Origin: Clostridia bacterium
GTDB taxonomy: Bacteria > Bacillota > Clostridia > Oscillospirales > Acutalibacteraceae
Direction: 5' to 3'
Assembly (NCBI GenBank): GCA_900769375.1
Contig: CAAGGN010000235.1
Location: forward strand, 1 to 12,593
DNA: 12,593 nucleotides
The notes beneath the pieces are model-generated. The model made no database searches. It was not told where the DNA came from and was given only the letters and a program-made list of their open reading frames with translations. A program made the position numbers and the translations under genes. This document shows positions 6,413-12,593 of the stretch, piece by piece. Numbering within the stretch: position 1 is the first letter of the stretch; each line of letters begins with the position of its first letter.

Positions 6413-8257
6413 ATGTGCGGATTTGTTGGCTTTACAAATAGTATAAACGATGATGGCTCTATCCTTGAAATTATGATGAACCGCATTATCCATAGAGGTC
6501 CCGATTCTGCGGGAAAATTCGTGGACGATAATGTGGCTCTCGGATTTCGCCGATTAAGCATCATAGATTTGGCGGAAGGCGACCAACCTATGTTTAACGA
6601 GGATGGCTCCTTGGTACTCACCTTTAACGGCGAGATTTATAACTTTAAGGATTTAAGAAATGAACTCGTTGAAGCGGGTCATATTTTCAAAAACAATTCT
6701 GATAGCGAGGTCCTTTTGCACGGCTTTGAGCAGTGGGGCGAAGAACTCGTTAAAAAGCTTCGCGGAATGTTTGCCTTCGTGATTTTTAACCGTAAAGATA
6801 ATTCTATTTTCGGCGCTCGCGATATGTTTGGAATTAAGCCCTTTTATTATACATTTATGGGCGAGAGCTTCATTTTCGGTTCCGAAATCAAGTCCTTTTT
6901 AGACCACCCCGATTTCAAAAAGGAACTCAACGAAGATGCCCTTGGTCACTATCTTTCTTTCCAATATTCGCCCACCGAGGAAACCTTCTTTAAAAATGTC
7001 TATAAGCTTCCCCCCGCCCACTTCTTCACATATAAAGACGGCAAATTCAATACTACCCGTTATTTCCGTCCCGAATTTAAGGAAAGCGACGGTGTCCTCG
7101 AATATTTTGCCGACCTTACCGACGCCGCCGTAAGAGAATCGGTTAAGGCCCATAAAATTGCCGACGTTGAGGTTGGCTCCTTCCTTTCAAGCGGCATTGA
7201 TTCAAGTTATATCGCCGAAGCGGCAGATGTCGATAAAACCTTTACCGTTGGCTTTGAAAGTCCCGACGGTGACCGTTATAACGAAATCGGTTACGCCAAG
7301 GATTTTGCCGAAACCATAGGCGTTGAAAATATCGCGAAGGTTATTACCCCCGAGGAATATTGGGGCAGTTTTTCAACCATTCAATATCATATGGACGAGC
7401 CCTTGGCCGACCCTGCGGCTATTGCTCTTTACTTTGTTAGTAAGCTTGCAAGCGAGCATGTTAAGGTTGTTATGTCTGGCGAAGGCGCCGATGAATTTTT
7501 CGGCGGATACAGAATTTATCAAGAGCCCTTAACCCTTACGGCTTATGACCGTTTGCCCTTTGCTTTCAGAAGGGTTATCAGCAAAATTTGTTCCTTCCTT
7601 CCCAAAAAGCACGGTATCAACTACCTAATCCGTCGCGGTCAAACCATAGAGGAGAGATTTATCGGTAACGCTAATATTTTCTCCTATAAAGAACGAAATA
7701 AAATTTTAAAAAGCGAAATTGCTAAAAATGCCGCAGAGCCAAAAGTCCTTTGCAGTAAGTTCTATAAAGAGGTTGCGGATAAAGACGATATTACCAAAAT
7801 GCAGTATCTCGATATCCATATGTGGCTTATGGGCGATATCCTTCTTAAAGCCGATAAAACAAGTATGGCAAACTCTCTTGAGCTTCGAGTTCCCTTCCTT
7901 GATAAGAAGGTTTTGGAGCTTGCGCAAACAATACCGCTAAAATGCAGAGTTAATACGGTTACCACAAAACTCGCCCTTCGTAAAGCGGCAGAAAAGACCT
8001 TGCCCAAGAGAACTGCCGATAAGGACAAGCTTGGCTTCCCCGTGCCCATCAGAGTATGGCTTAAGGAAGATAAATACTACAATACCGTAAAAGAGGCGTT
8101 TACAAGCGCCGCCGCAGAAAAATACTTTAATACACCGCACCTTGTGGCTATGCTTGACCGCCACAGAGCAGGTAAAGAAGATTTAAGCCGCAAAATCTGG
8201 ACGGTTTTTACCTTCCTCGTTTGGCATAAAGAATTCTTCGGCGAAAAAGCAGAATAA
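6413..8257 (+). CDS. asnB: Asparagine synthase (glutamine-hydrolysing)
   Basis: This 614-residue enzyme makes asparagine from aspartate, glutamine and ATP in the cytoplasm. The N-terminal class II glutaminase domain (about 1-200) begins MCGFVGF; C2 becomes the catalytic nucleophile once Met is removed. Substrate-binding residues are seen at RRLSI (R47), FNGEIYNF (N72-G73-E74) and SDSE (D97). GARDMFGIKPFYY (134-146) marks the domain interface. The C-terminal synthetase domain has the ATP-pyrophosphatase P-loop SSGIDSS (259-265), MSGEGADEFFGGYRIY further on, and a KADKTSMANSLELRVPFLD stretch typical of the family. The required Cys2 fixes the start, although GAAGGAG (6394-6400) is 12 nt upstream, longer than usual. 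It stands alone between a divergent secA and a convergent rhamnosidase. The length suggests the longer Bacillus/Clostridium type. The tail ends cleanly before a hairpin terminator. Confidence 0.96.
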   Translation: MCGFVGFTNSINDDGSILEIMMNRIIHRGPDSAGKFVDDNVALGFRRLSIIDLAEGDQPMFNEDGSLVLTFNGEIYNFKDLRNELVEAGHIFKNNSDSEVLLHGFEQWGEELVKKLRGMFAFVIFNRKDNSIFGARDMFGIKPFYYTFMGESFIFGSEIKSFLDHPDFKKELNEDALGHYLSFQYSPTEETFFKNVYKLPPAHFFTYKDGKFNTTRYFRPEFKESDGVLEYFADLTDAAVRESVKAHKIADVEVGSFLSSGIDSSYIAEAADVDKTFTVGFESPDGDRYNEIGYAKDFAETIGVENIAKVITPEEYWGSFSTIQYHMDEPLADPAAIALYFVSKLASEHVKVVMSGEGADEFFGGYRIYQEPLTLTAYDRLPFAFRRVISKICSFLPKKHGINYLIRRGQTIEERFIGNANIFSYKERNKILKSEIAKNAAEPKVLCSKFYKEVADKDDITKMQYLDIHMWLMGDILLKADKTSMANSLELRVPFLDKKVLELAQTIPLKCRVNTVTTKLALRKAAEKTLPKRTADKDKLGFPVPIRVWLKEDKYYNTVKEAFTSAAAEKYFNTPHLVAMLDRHRAGKEDLSRKIWTVFTFLVWHKEFFGEKAE

Positions 8258-8265
8258 AACAACAA

Positions 8266-8303
8266 AACCCGATTAGGCCGCGCCTAATCGGGTTAATTTT
8301 TTA
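8266..8303. terminator. Terminator between asnB and the rhamnosidase
   Basis: AACCCGATTAGGC (8266-8278) pairs perfectly with GCCTAATCGGGTT (8282-8294) around a three-base loop. AATTTTTT follows on the plus strand; on the minus strand a looser TTTTGTTGTTTT follows, so it may serve both convergent genes. Confidence 0.9.
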
Positions 8304-8364
8304 ATATAATCTTTTGTTACCGCTAAAAATGCGACACATAAACCGCAACTTTATGTTCCGTTGA

Positions 8365-10989
8365 TTATTCCTTAACTCTTTTCTCAACCCTTACCGAAAC
8401 GCCCTGCGGCACACGGTAGGTAAATATGGGTTCGCCATCTTCAAAATGCCACTCGGTATATATTTCTCCGTATTTTGATTGATAGCGCACCGCAAAGTTG
8501 CCGATTTCCTTAACCATAACCGGTTTGAGTACAACGTCAGCAAGGCCGGGCGCCGATTCCTTAACGTTTATGCCGCCCAAATATTCGAAAAACCATCCAA
8601 TTACGGAGCCAAGGGAGAAATGGGCCATACTAATGGATTTATCGGGATCGTTTGCGCCAAGCCAACTTTCAGTAATAGCCGTTGCGCCGCTTGAAAGCAT
8701 ATTGAGCCAAGACGGGAATGTCTTATTGGTTATCACCTTGTAAGCCAATTCTTCATATCCGTAATCCGCCAACACCTCAAAAATAAATCGGGTGCCGATA
8801 AAGCCGGTTGTTAAGTGATAATCCGCTTGTCTTACGTATTCGGCCAAGGTATCTGCCAACGCCCTTCGGTTTTCCTCGGGGGCAATGCCGAAGGCCATTG
8901 TAAGCACAATTCCGCACTGATTGCGAGCATCATAGTCGCTTCCGTTATCCACAAGGTGACGGCGGTTGAATTCTACTCGCGCGGCTTCGGCTCTTTCTCT
9001 CAAAACGGCGCATTTTTCCGTATCGCCGAGAATTTCCGCAACCTTGGCCACACTGGTCAGCATATGATAATACCAACAACCGCAGAAGAAGGGCTTATCC
9101 GGTGTAACACCTGTAGGTGACAACCAATCGCAATACTCTTGGGTATTGCCATCAGGAAGAATCATCCCCTCAAATTTTGTTCTTTTTTCAATCAGTTTAA
9201 GCATTGCGGGATATCGGCGACGTAAAATTTCCTTATCGCCGTAAAATCTATATAGCGTAAGGGGAATTTCGTAGGTCTCATCCTCCCATGCATACGGTCC
9301 GTCGTGCATTTTTCTGCCGTTTTCTGTCCAACGTGCGAGAAAATCAGAGTTATCGGTAAGCCAACAAGCCGAATGGGAGAAAATCTCGGCATCACCGTTC
9401 CAATAATTCTTCTCTCTGGTAGGACAATCGGTGGGGCCGTTAAAAAGGTTATTGAGCCAAGAACGCTTGGCGGCGGCAAATATTTTATTGATTGCCTCAT
9501 CCTCGGTGATAATTTCTCCGCATTCCTTAAGGTCGTTATGAAGCTCAAAGGCCGTAAGCTCGGCAATTTGCGAGGCATCCTCCAAGCATTCCACCCAAAC
9601 GTATCTGAAGCCCGTGAAGGCAAATCGACATTCATACGTTTCGGTCTCGCCGCCCTTGGCATAATAAACGTCCATATTTCTCATAAACTGAGAGCTTCTG
9701 CCGTCCTTATCGCAGTCCTGCTGATAAAAAACAGTGGTATAAGCGCCGTTTTCGGGCAAGCCGTCCGCCGTCAGACGTTCGCAATATCTAATCCTTACTT
9801 TTTGGCCTGCCGTCAGATTTCGGAAGGTAATTCGCGCCCTTCCCGCGATGCAGATGCCCACGTCATACAAAAATGAGCCGTCGGGTAATACCTTATATTC
9901 GCGCAAAGGGTACTCCTTGATTTTCTTAACCAAGGGATAATTCTGAGCAATAAGCCCACTTTCATCATCGTTTTCGCGAACGGATACGGGCGCAAGATCC
10001 GCTTTATCTCCCGCCGAGGAGCACCAATCGGCCCTTTCCAATCGGGCATCGTATCTCTCGCCGTATTGAATATCATTTTCTATGAGCGGTGAGGGGGCGC
10101 ACTTCCATAATTCATCAGTGCATATCCTCTCTGTTTTTCCATCGTCGTATTTCAGTTCCAAAATGGCCATTATTTCGGGTTGCTTGGCCGTCAGTTGTCC
10201 CCAAGACGTGCAGTTATAAGAACCGTTACCGGTGATCATTCCCAGCATATTGTCGCCCTTATGAATCATAGAGAGAACGTCAAAATCCTGATATTCCCTT
10301 TGATAGTTCTGGCAAAAGGGCATAAAGAAGCTATCGGTCACTCTTTCCCCGTTTAGATACGGCTCATAGCAACCAAGGGCCGTTGAATATAAATGAGCCG
10401 AAATCGGCATTTCCTGCAACCTAAAGGGACGAACAAAATAAAATGAGCGACGTAAGGCAATGGGATGCTGCTCCATTACGTTCAATACTACGTCGTAACG
10501 TCCTTTCGTAGCAGTTTCGAAGCCCTTCGGCTCCTCGGTCTCCCAAAAGTTTACAAGCTGCACCAGCTTGAATTGTCCATCGGTCACAATTTCATCTACG
10601 GTTCCGTCGGTATAATAAATTCTTACACCGCCGGTAATGGCCGCGCTGTAAAAATCATCGCTACCGCTTTGGTATCCTCTGATATGCAGATTGTTTTCGC
10701 CGTTTTTAAGTAGCTTTGTAACGTCGGTCAGCTGCAGGTGCTTCGTATCTTTTGCCACCGATTCTCCGTTTAGCCATAGGTCAAAAAGGTTATCGCAAAG
10801 AAAGGCAAGCTCGGCCTTTTCTACCGCTTTTTGAGGCGTGAACAAGCGATATGTATGAAATCTCGTGCAGCCCCTCGGCCAAATATAAAGCGCGTTCGGA
10901 AAATTTTCTTCCTTTCGTTGATATAAGCTCTCTATTGATTTTTTCGAAGCAGAAATATACTTTGCCATTGAAAAATCCTTAGTTTCCAT
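8365..10989 (-). CDS. Alpha-L-rhamnosidase, glycoside hydrolase family 78
   Basis: This 874-residue protein has the domain order of GH78 alpha-L-rhamnosidases: N-terminal beta-sandwich modules (about 45-340, with two LNGE-type repeats, DLWLNGESV at 70-78 and PYLNGERV at 210-217), a further beta-domain to about 480, an alpha/alpha-barrel catalytic domain (about 490-800) and a C-terminal beta-domain. In the barrel, DCPTREKNYWNGDAE (521-535) puts D521, E526 and D533 at the spacing I recall for the rhamnose-contacting D567/E572/D579 of Bacillus RhaB, and GATAITESW (768-776) supplies E774 as the likely general base. The enzyme releases terminal L-rhamnose from plant glycosides, flavonoids or polysaccharides by inversion. 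No signal peptide is seen, so it probably acts in the cytoplasm on imported oligosaccharides. GAGGGAG about 7 nt upstream sets the ATG at 10989. No transporter or rhamnose-catabolism gene is adjacent. Confidence 0.92.
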   Translation of the reverse strand: METKDFSMAKYISASKKSIESLYQRKEENFPNALYIWPRGCTRFHTYRLFTPQKAVEKAELAFLCDNLFDLWLNGESVAKDTKHLQLTDVTKLLKNGENNLHIRGYQSGSDDFYSAAITGGVRIYYTDGTVDEIVTDGQFKLVQLVNFWETEEPKGFETATKGRYDVVLNVMEQHPIALRRSFYFVRPFRLQEMPISAHLYSTALGCYEPYLNGERVTDSFFMPFCQNYQREYQDFDVLSMIHKGDNMLGMITGNGSYNCTSWGQLTAKQPEIMAILELKYDDGKTERICTDELWKCAPSPLIENDIQYGERYDARLERADWCSSAGDKADLAPVSVRENDDESGLIAQNYPLVKKIKEYPLREYKVLPDGSFLYDVGICIAGRARITFRNLTAGQKVRIRYCERLTADGLPENGAYTTVFYQQDCDKDGRSSQFMRNMDVYYAKGGETETYECRFAFTGFRYVWVECLEDASQIAELTAFELHNDLKECGEIITEDEAINKIFAAAKRSWLNNLFNGPTDCPTREKNYWNGDAEIFSHSACWLTDNSDFLARWTENGRKMHDGPYAWEDETYEIPLTLYRFYGDKEILRRRYPAMLKLIEKRTKFEGMILPDGNTQEYCDWLSPTGVTPDKPFFCGCWYYHMLTSVAKVAEILGDTEKCAVLRERAEAARVEFNRRHLVDNGSDYDARNQCGIVLTMAFGIAPEENRRALADTLAEYVRQADYHLTTGFIGTRFIFEVLADYGYEELAYKVITNKTFPSWLNMLSSGATAITESWLGANDPDKSISMAHFSLGSVIGWFFEYLGGINVKESAPGLADVVLKPVMVKEIGNFAVRYQSKYGEIYTEWHFEDGEPIFTYRVPQGVSVRVEKRVKE

Positions 10990-11058
10990 TTCGTTTCTCC
11001 CTCTATGTATTCTTTCGGCGTAACCGTTTATTCCACTCTTGGAAATTTCTTCTTTTCA

Positions 11059-11067
11059 ATTATACCA
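11059..11067 (-). promoter_or_regulatory. Extended -10 element of the rhamnosidase gene
   Basis: TGGTATAAT on the minus strand, the same extended -10 seen before secA and the ABC exporter. No good -35 lies 17-18 bp upstream, which would suit an activator-dependent promoter. The leader would be about 60 nt. Confidence 0.55.
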
Positions 11068-11190
11068 AAAAACGAAAAGAAATGCTATTGACATATTGGT
11101 TAAAATTAAATTCTCATTTATGTTAAAAACGGAACATTTATTGGAATTACCTTCAAAAATAAATATATGGTGAGCTTGCGGTTATACAGT

Positions 11191-11217
11191 AATTCCCGAC
11201 CTAAAAGGTCGGGAATT
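11191..11217 (+). terminator. Perfect 12-bp hairpin, terminator-like on the plus strand
   Basis: AATTCCCGACCT (11191-11202) pairs with AGGTCGGGAATT (11206-11217) around AAA. A U-rich run (TTTGTTCTTTTATCTT) follows on the plus strand, while on the minus strand no U-run follows. It lies 29 nt past the stop of the minus-strand SLOG gene, whose transcripts it would be expected to end, yet its polarity favours a plus-strand transcript. No plus-strand gene is seen in 10990-11190. Confidence 0.6.
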
Positions 11218-11245
11218 TGTTCTTTTATCTTCTCTCGGGGTCTGC

Positions 11246-11743
11246 CTAACCATCCTTACCTGTCTTTTCCATTTCCGCGATATTTATTATTTTCTTGCCC
11301 TTCTTTACAGCGTAATCATAGGCAATTTGGGTACCGCTTTTTCGGTGTTTAGGCGCTTCTTCGCTGCTGTAATACACTATACAATATTCACTCTTATCTA
11401 TCATTTCATAATTTCTCTTTACATAAGCAGCTCTACCTGAATTGTGTAAATTTTCGGGGTAGTATGTTTTGTCGTAAAATTCTAAAAGATAGTTTTTATA
11501 ACTATCATCTATATATGGATATTCCGCCCGTACATAAACTCTTTTTATGTGCGGATATTTTTCTTTTATTGCGGTCACAATACTTAGACAAATACTATTA
11601 AATTGGCTCTTGCTCCCCAAAAGAAATATATCAACAGAATTTTCCACAATAAGTTTTTCGATAATCTCATTAAGTTTTGATTTTAGTTCCTTGGTTTCTT
11701 TTATTGTCCTATGGCCTAAAAAGCAACAAGCATTTTTACACAT
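11246..11743 (-). CDS. SLOG-superfamily (DUF1273/YpsA-like) protein
   Basis: This 165-residue protein resembles a short Rossmann-like SLOG family common in clostridia. Features: MCKNACCFLGHR (1-12) with the family's GHR signature, FLLGSKSQF (40-48) at the loop where relatives often carry a Gly-rich motif, RVYVRAEYPYIDDSYKNYL (68-86), an alternating RAAYVKRNYEMIDKSEYCIVYY stretch (104-125), and SGTQIAYDYAVKKGKKIINI (136-155), the typical second nucleotide-site motif. SLOG domains are thought to bind nucleotide-derived ligands; YpsA of Bacillus is linked to cell division and some SLOG proteins serve in conflict systems. The function of this small stand-alone type is not known to me. There is no membrane segment or signal peptide. 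AGGAG 9 nt upstream supports the ATG. It diverges from a XRE regulator gene with palindromic sites over its promoter, suggesting it is the regulator's target. Confidence 0.8.
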   Translation of the reverse strand: MCKNACCFLGHRTIKETKELKSKLNEIIEKLIVENSVDIFLLGSKSQFNSICLSIVTAIKEKYPHIKRVYVRAEYPYIDDSYKNYLLEFYDKTYYPENLHNSGRAAYVKRNYEMIDKSEYCIVYYSSEEAPKHRKSGTQIAYDYAVKKGKKIINIAEMEKTGKDG

Positions 11744-11763
11744 AATAAATCACTCCTGCCACA

Positions 11764-11792
11764 AGTTTACCATATATGGTCCAAAAAGTCCA
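11764..11792 (-). promoter_or_regulatory. Likely promoter of the SLOG gene
   Basis: On the minus strand TGGACT (11792-11787) and TAAACT (11769-11764) are 17 bp apart, the latter preceded by TGG as an extended -10. Both palindromes CCATATATGG (11770-11779 and 11790-11799) overlap this promoter, one in the spacer next to the -10 and one at the -35. Confidence 0.5.
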
Positions 11793-11801
11793 TATATGGT
11801 C
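11769..11801. promoter_or_regulatory. Paired palindromic operators CCATATATGG
   Basis: ACCATATATGGT (11769-11780) is a perfect 12-bp palindrome, and CCATATATGG recurs at 11790-11799. The copies share CATATATGGTC and are 20 bp apart, about two helical turns, so two dimers could bind side by side. They lie between divergent genes, one of which encodes a DNA-binding protein. Binding by that protein is inferred. Confidence 0.65.
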
Positions 11802-11811
11802 GTTGTTGCGT

Positions 11812-11850
11812 TCCTAAAAAGCATAAACTAAATATAGAAACTTTTTAGGA
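11812..11850 (+). promoter_or_regulatory. Inverted repeat covering the ribosome binding site of the XRE gene
   Basis: TCCTAAAAAG (11812-11821) and CTTTTTAGGA (11841-11850) form a perfect 10-bp inverted repeat with 19 nt between. The 3' arm contains AGGA of the AGGAG ribosome binding site (11847-11851). In RNA starting upstream of 11812 it would fold over the site; in DNA it could be an operator with separated half-sites. Confidence 0.6.
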
Positions 11851-11858
11851 GTGTTATT

Positions 11859-12101
11859 ATGGATACAAGAAAAGCCGTATCTAATAGATTGTTACAACTT
11901 TGTGAGGAAAACAGATTATCAGTAAATGCTCTTGCAAGACTCTCCGCCGTTCCACCCTCAACCTTAAAAAATATAATTAATGGCGGTAGTAAGAACGCAG
12001 GTGTTGTTACGCTGAAAAAATTATGTGACGGGTTAGAAATTTCGCTCCGTGAGTTCTTTGATGATGATATTTTCGATGATATAGAACAGGAAATAAAATA
12101 A
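11859..12101 (+). CDS. Small XRE-family transcriptional regulator
   Basis: This 80-residue protein is nearly all one Cro/C1-type helix-turn-helix domain (about residues 8-66): RLLQLCEENRLSVNALARLS, the turn AVPPS, the recognition helix PSTLKNIINGG, then TLKKLCDGLEISLREFF, a common family ending. The acidic tail DDDIFDDIEQEIK is short, and there is no sensor or peptidase domain. Such proteins bind palindromic operators as dimers, often repressing their own gene and a neighbour. AGGAG at 11847-11851, 7 nt before the ATG, sets the start. The gene diverges from the SLOG gene, and the two CCATATATGG palindromes between them are the best candidates for its sites. The ribosome binding site lies in a 10-bp inverted repeat, suggesting translational control as well. 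A terminator follows at 12148-12187. Confidence 0.9.
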   Translation: MDTRKAVSNRLLQLCEENRLSVNALARLSAVPPSTLKNIINGGSKNAGVVTLKKLCDGLEISLREFFDDDIFDDIEQEIK

Positions 12102-12133
12102 TATTCTATTAACAAAAAATCTCTCCCTCAGAC

Positions 12134-12187
12134 TTTTTGCCATGCAAAAATCCGGTTCCCTCGTTAGAGGGAGCCGGATTTATTTTT
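12134..12187. terminator. Bidirectional terminator after the XRE gene
   Basis: AAATCCGGTTCCCTC (12148-12162) pairs with GAGGGAGCCGGATTT (12167-12181), 15 bp with one G-U, loop GTTA. ATTTTTG follows on the plus strand and TTTTTGC on the minus strand, serving the XRE gene and the small convergent gene. An overlapping smaller hairpin, TTTTTGC-CAT-GCAAAAA (12134-12150), sits on its left side. Confidence 0.85.
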
Positions 12188-12212
12188 GTGCGAAACGCAC
12201 CGCATCTCTTCA

Positions 12213-12458
12213 CTATTCACCCTCAAGACTCTGCCTTGCGTTATCCTCGTCCACAGCTTCGGGGCGGTCGCCTTCGAATTTTTGCTGTTTTTTGTTGTAC
12301 CCTTGGGCGATGGCGGGGTACTGATTATCCGTATCGGCTGTGGGTTGAATTTCGTAGGTGCCGTATTTATTAACGAGGGTAAAGGAGTTTTCGGGGGCAT
12401 CTGTGCAAGGGTCTACGCTGGGAGTTTTAATAATTTGTTTTTTATTTTTATCCTTCAT
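12213..12458 (-). CDS. Small hydrophilic protein of unknown function
   Basis: I do not recognise this protein. From the ATG at 12458 it has 81 residues, starting MKDKNKKQIIKTPSVDPCTD and ending DEDNARQSLEGE. It has a basic N-terminus, an acidic C-terminus, a single Cys, no hydrophobic segment and no clear fold motif; much of it may be disordered. GGTGAT lies just upstream of this ATG, so it is preferred over the GTG three codons earlier. It diverges from the serS-like start at 12570 and converges on the XRE gene across a bidirectional terminator. The reading frame, ribosome binding site and terminator support a real gene, but coding status is only moderately sure. Confidence 0.55.
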   Translation of the reverse strand: MKDKNKKQIIKTPSVDPCTDAPENSFTLVNKYGTYEIQPTADTDNQYPAIAQGYNKKQQKFEGDRPEAVDEDNARQSLEGE

Positions 12459-12505
12459 AATTATCACCGTATTTATTATTATCTATATATTTATAAATAA
12501 TACAT

Positions 12506-12534
12506 TTGACAGAAATTTAACCATATGATATACT
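12506..12534 (+). promoter_or_regulatory. Strong promoter at the right edge
   Basis: TTGACA (12506-12511) and TATACT (12529-12534) are separated by 17 bp. The predicted start near 12541 gives a leader of about 30 nt to the ATG at 12570, too short to hold a T-box. Confidence 0.8.
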
Positions 12535-12569
12535 TTTAATTTAGAAAGTTATTTGTTGGAGGACTTAAA

Positions 12570-12593
12570 ATGCTGGATATCAGATTTATCTGA
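12570..12593 (+). pseudogene. serS: Start of a gene resembling seryl-tRNA synthetase, stopped by TGA after seven codons
   Basis: A strong promoter and GGAGGA at 12558-12563, 6 nt before the ATG, lead into MLDIRFI and then TGA, the last three bases of the window. MLDIRFI followed by Arg-Glu-Asn-Pro is the usual beginning of bacterial seryl-tRNA synthetase. TGA is one base from the expected AGA or CGA codon. Either the gene is broken, the final bases contain an error (likely if this is a contig end), or this is a different very short frame. Seven residues are too few to be sure of identity. Confidence 0.35.

Noticed and set aside
9304..9876. Open frame of 190 codons on the plus strand inside the rhamnosidase gene
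   Set aside because: It is an overlap shadow of the well-supported GH78 gene, without start signals or recognisable motifs.
11167..11352. Plus-strand frame of 61 codons beginning near the 11191 hairpin
   Set aside because: It runs through a perfect hairpin and overlaps the SLOG gene in antisense; no ribosome binding site precedes the ATG.
11769..11799. CC(A/T)6GG sites as eukaryotic-type CArG boxes
   Set aside because: The resemblance is coincidental; the host is bacterial and a divergent XRE regulator explains palindromes better.
12182..12212. Possible fragment of a dispersed intergenic repeat (GTGCG-AAA-CGCAC and CTTCACTATTCAC)
   Set aside because: It resembles intergenic repeats I associate with clostridial genomes, but only one copy is in the window, so a repeat cannot be supported.
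12137..12500. Plus-strand frames starting near the 12148 terminator
   Set aside because: They translate through the terminator hairpin and lie antisense to the small gene at 12213-12458, with no good ribosome binding site.

Overview
The window looks like a stretch of chromosome from a low-to-moderate GC anaerobic Firmicute, probably a gut or rumen clostridium. This rests on the rubrerythrin, the close resemblance of a sugar kinase to Bifidobacterium NahK, a cytoplasmic GH78 rhamnosidase, strong GGAGG-type ribosome binding sites, TATAAT/TGnTATAAT promoters and U-tailed hairpin terminators. The species cannot be fixed from the sequence. No transposase, CRISPR array, tRNA or rRNA gene was seen.

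Layout. 1-1165 (-): N-terminal part of an ABC exporter running off the left edge. 1166-1766: about 600 bases without a protein gene, holding a consensus promoter, a probable structured non-coding RNA or long regulatory leader of about 365 nt, and its terminator. 1767-2309 (+): rubrerythrin, convergent across a bidirectional terminator with 2405-3487 (-), an N-acetylhexosamine 1-kinase-like enzyme lying 40 bp behind secA (3528-6257, -). secA diverges from asnB (6413-8257, +). asnB converges through a 13-bp hairpin on a GH78 alpha-L-rhamnosidase (8365-10989, -). 11246-11743 (-) and 11859-12101 (+) are a divergent pair, a SLOG-type protein and a small XRE regulator, with paired CCATATATGG palindromes between them. 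12213-12458 (-) is a small unrecognised protein. At the right edge a strong promoter and ribosome binding site lead into ATG plus six codons that read like the start of seryl-tRNA synthetase but are followed by TGA.

Most genes are housekeeping or metabolic: protein export (secA), asparagine synthesis (asnB), peroxide/oxygen defence (rubrerythrin) and salvage of host or plant glycans (NahK-like kinase, rhamnosidase). They do not form one pathway. The parts that deserve attention are the 1308-1675 RNA region, the SLOG/XRE pair with its operators and a hairpin that can hide the regulator's ribosome binding site, and the interrupted serS-like start at the right end. I did not find a clear new multi-gene system; the best candidate for something undescribed is the RNA upstream of rubrerythrin.
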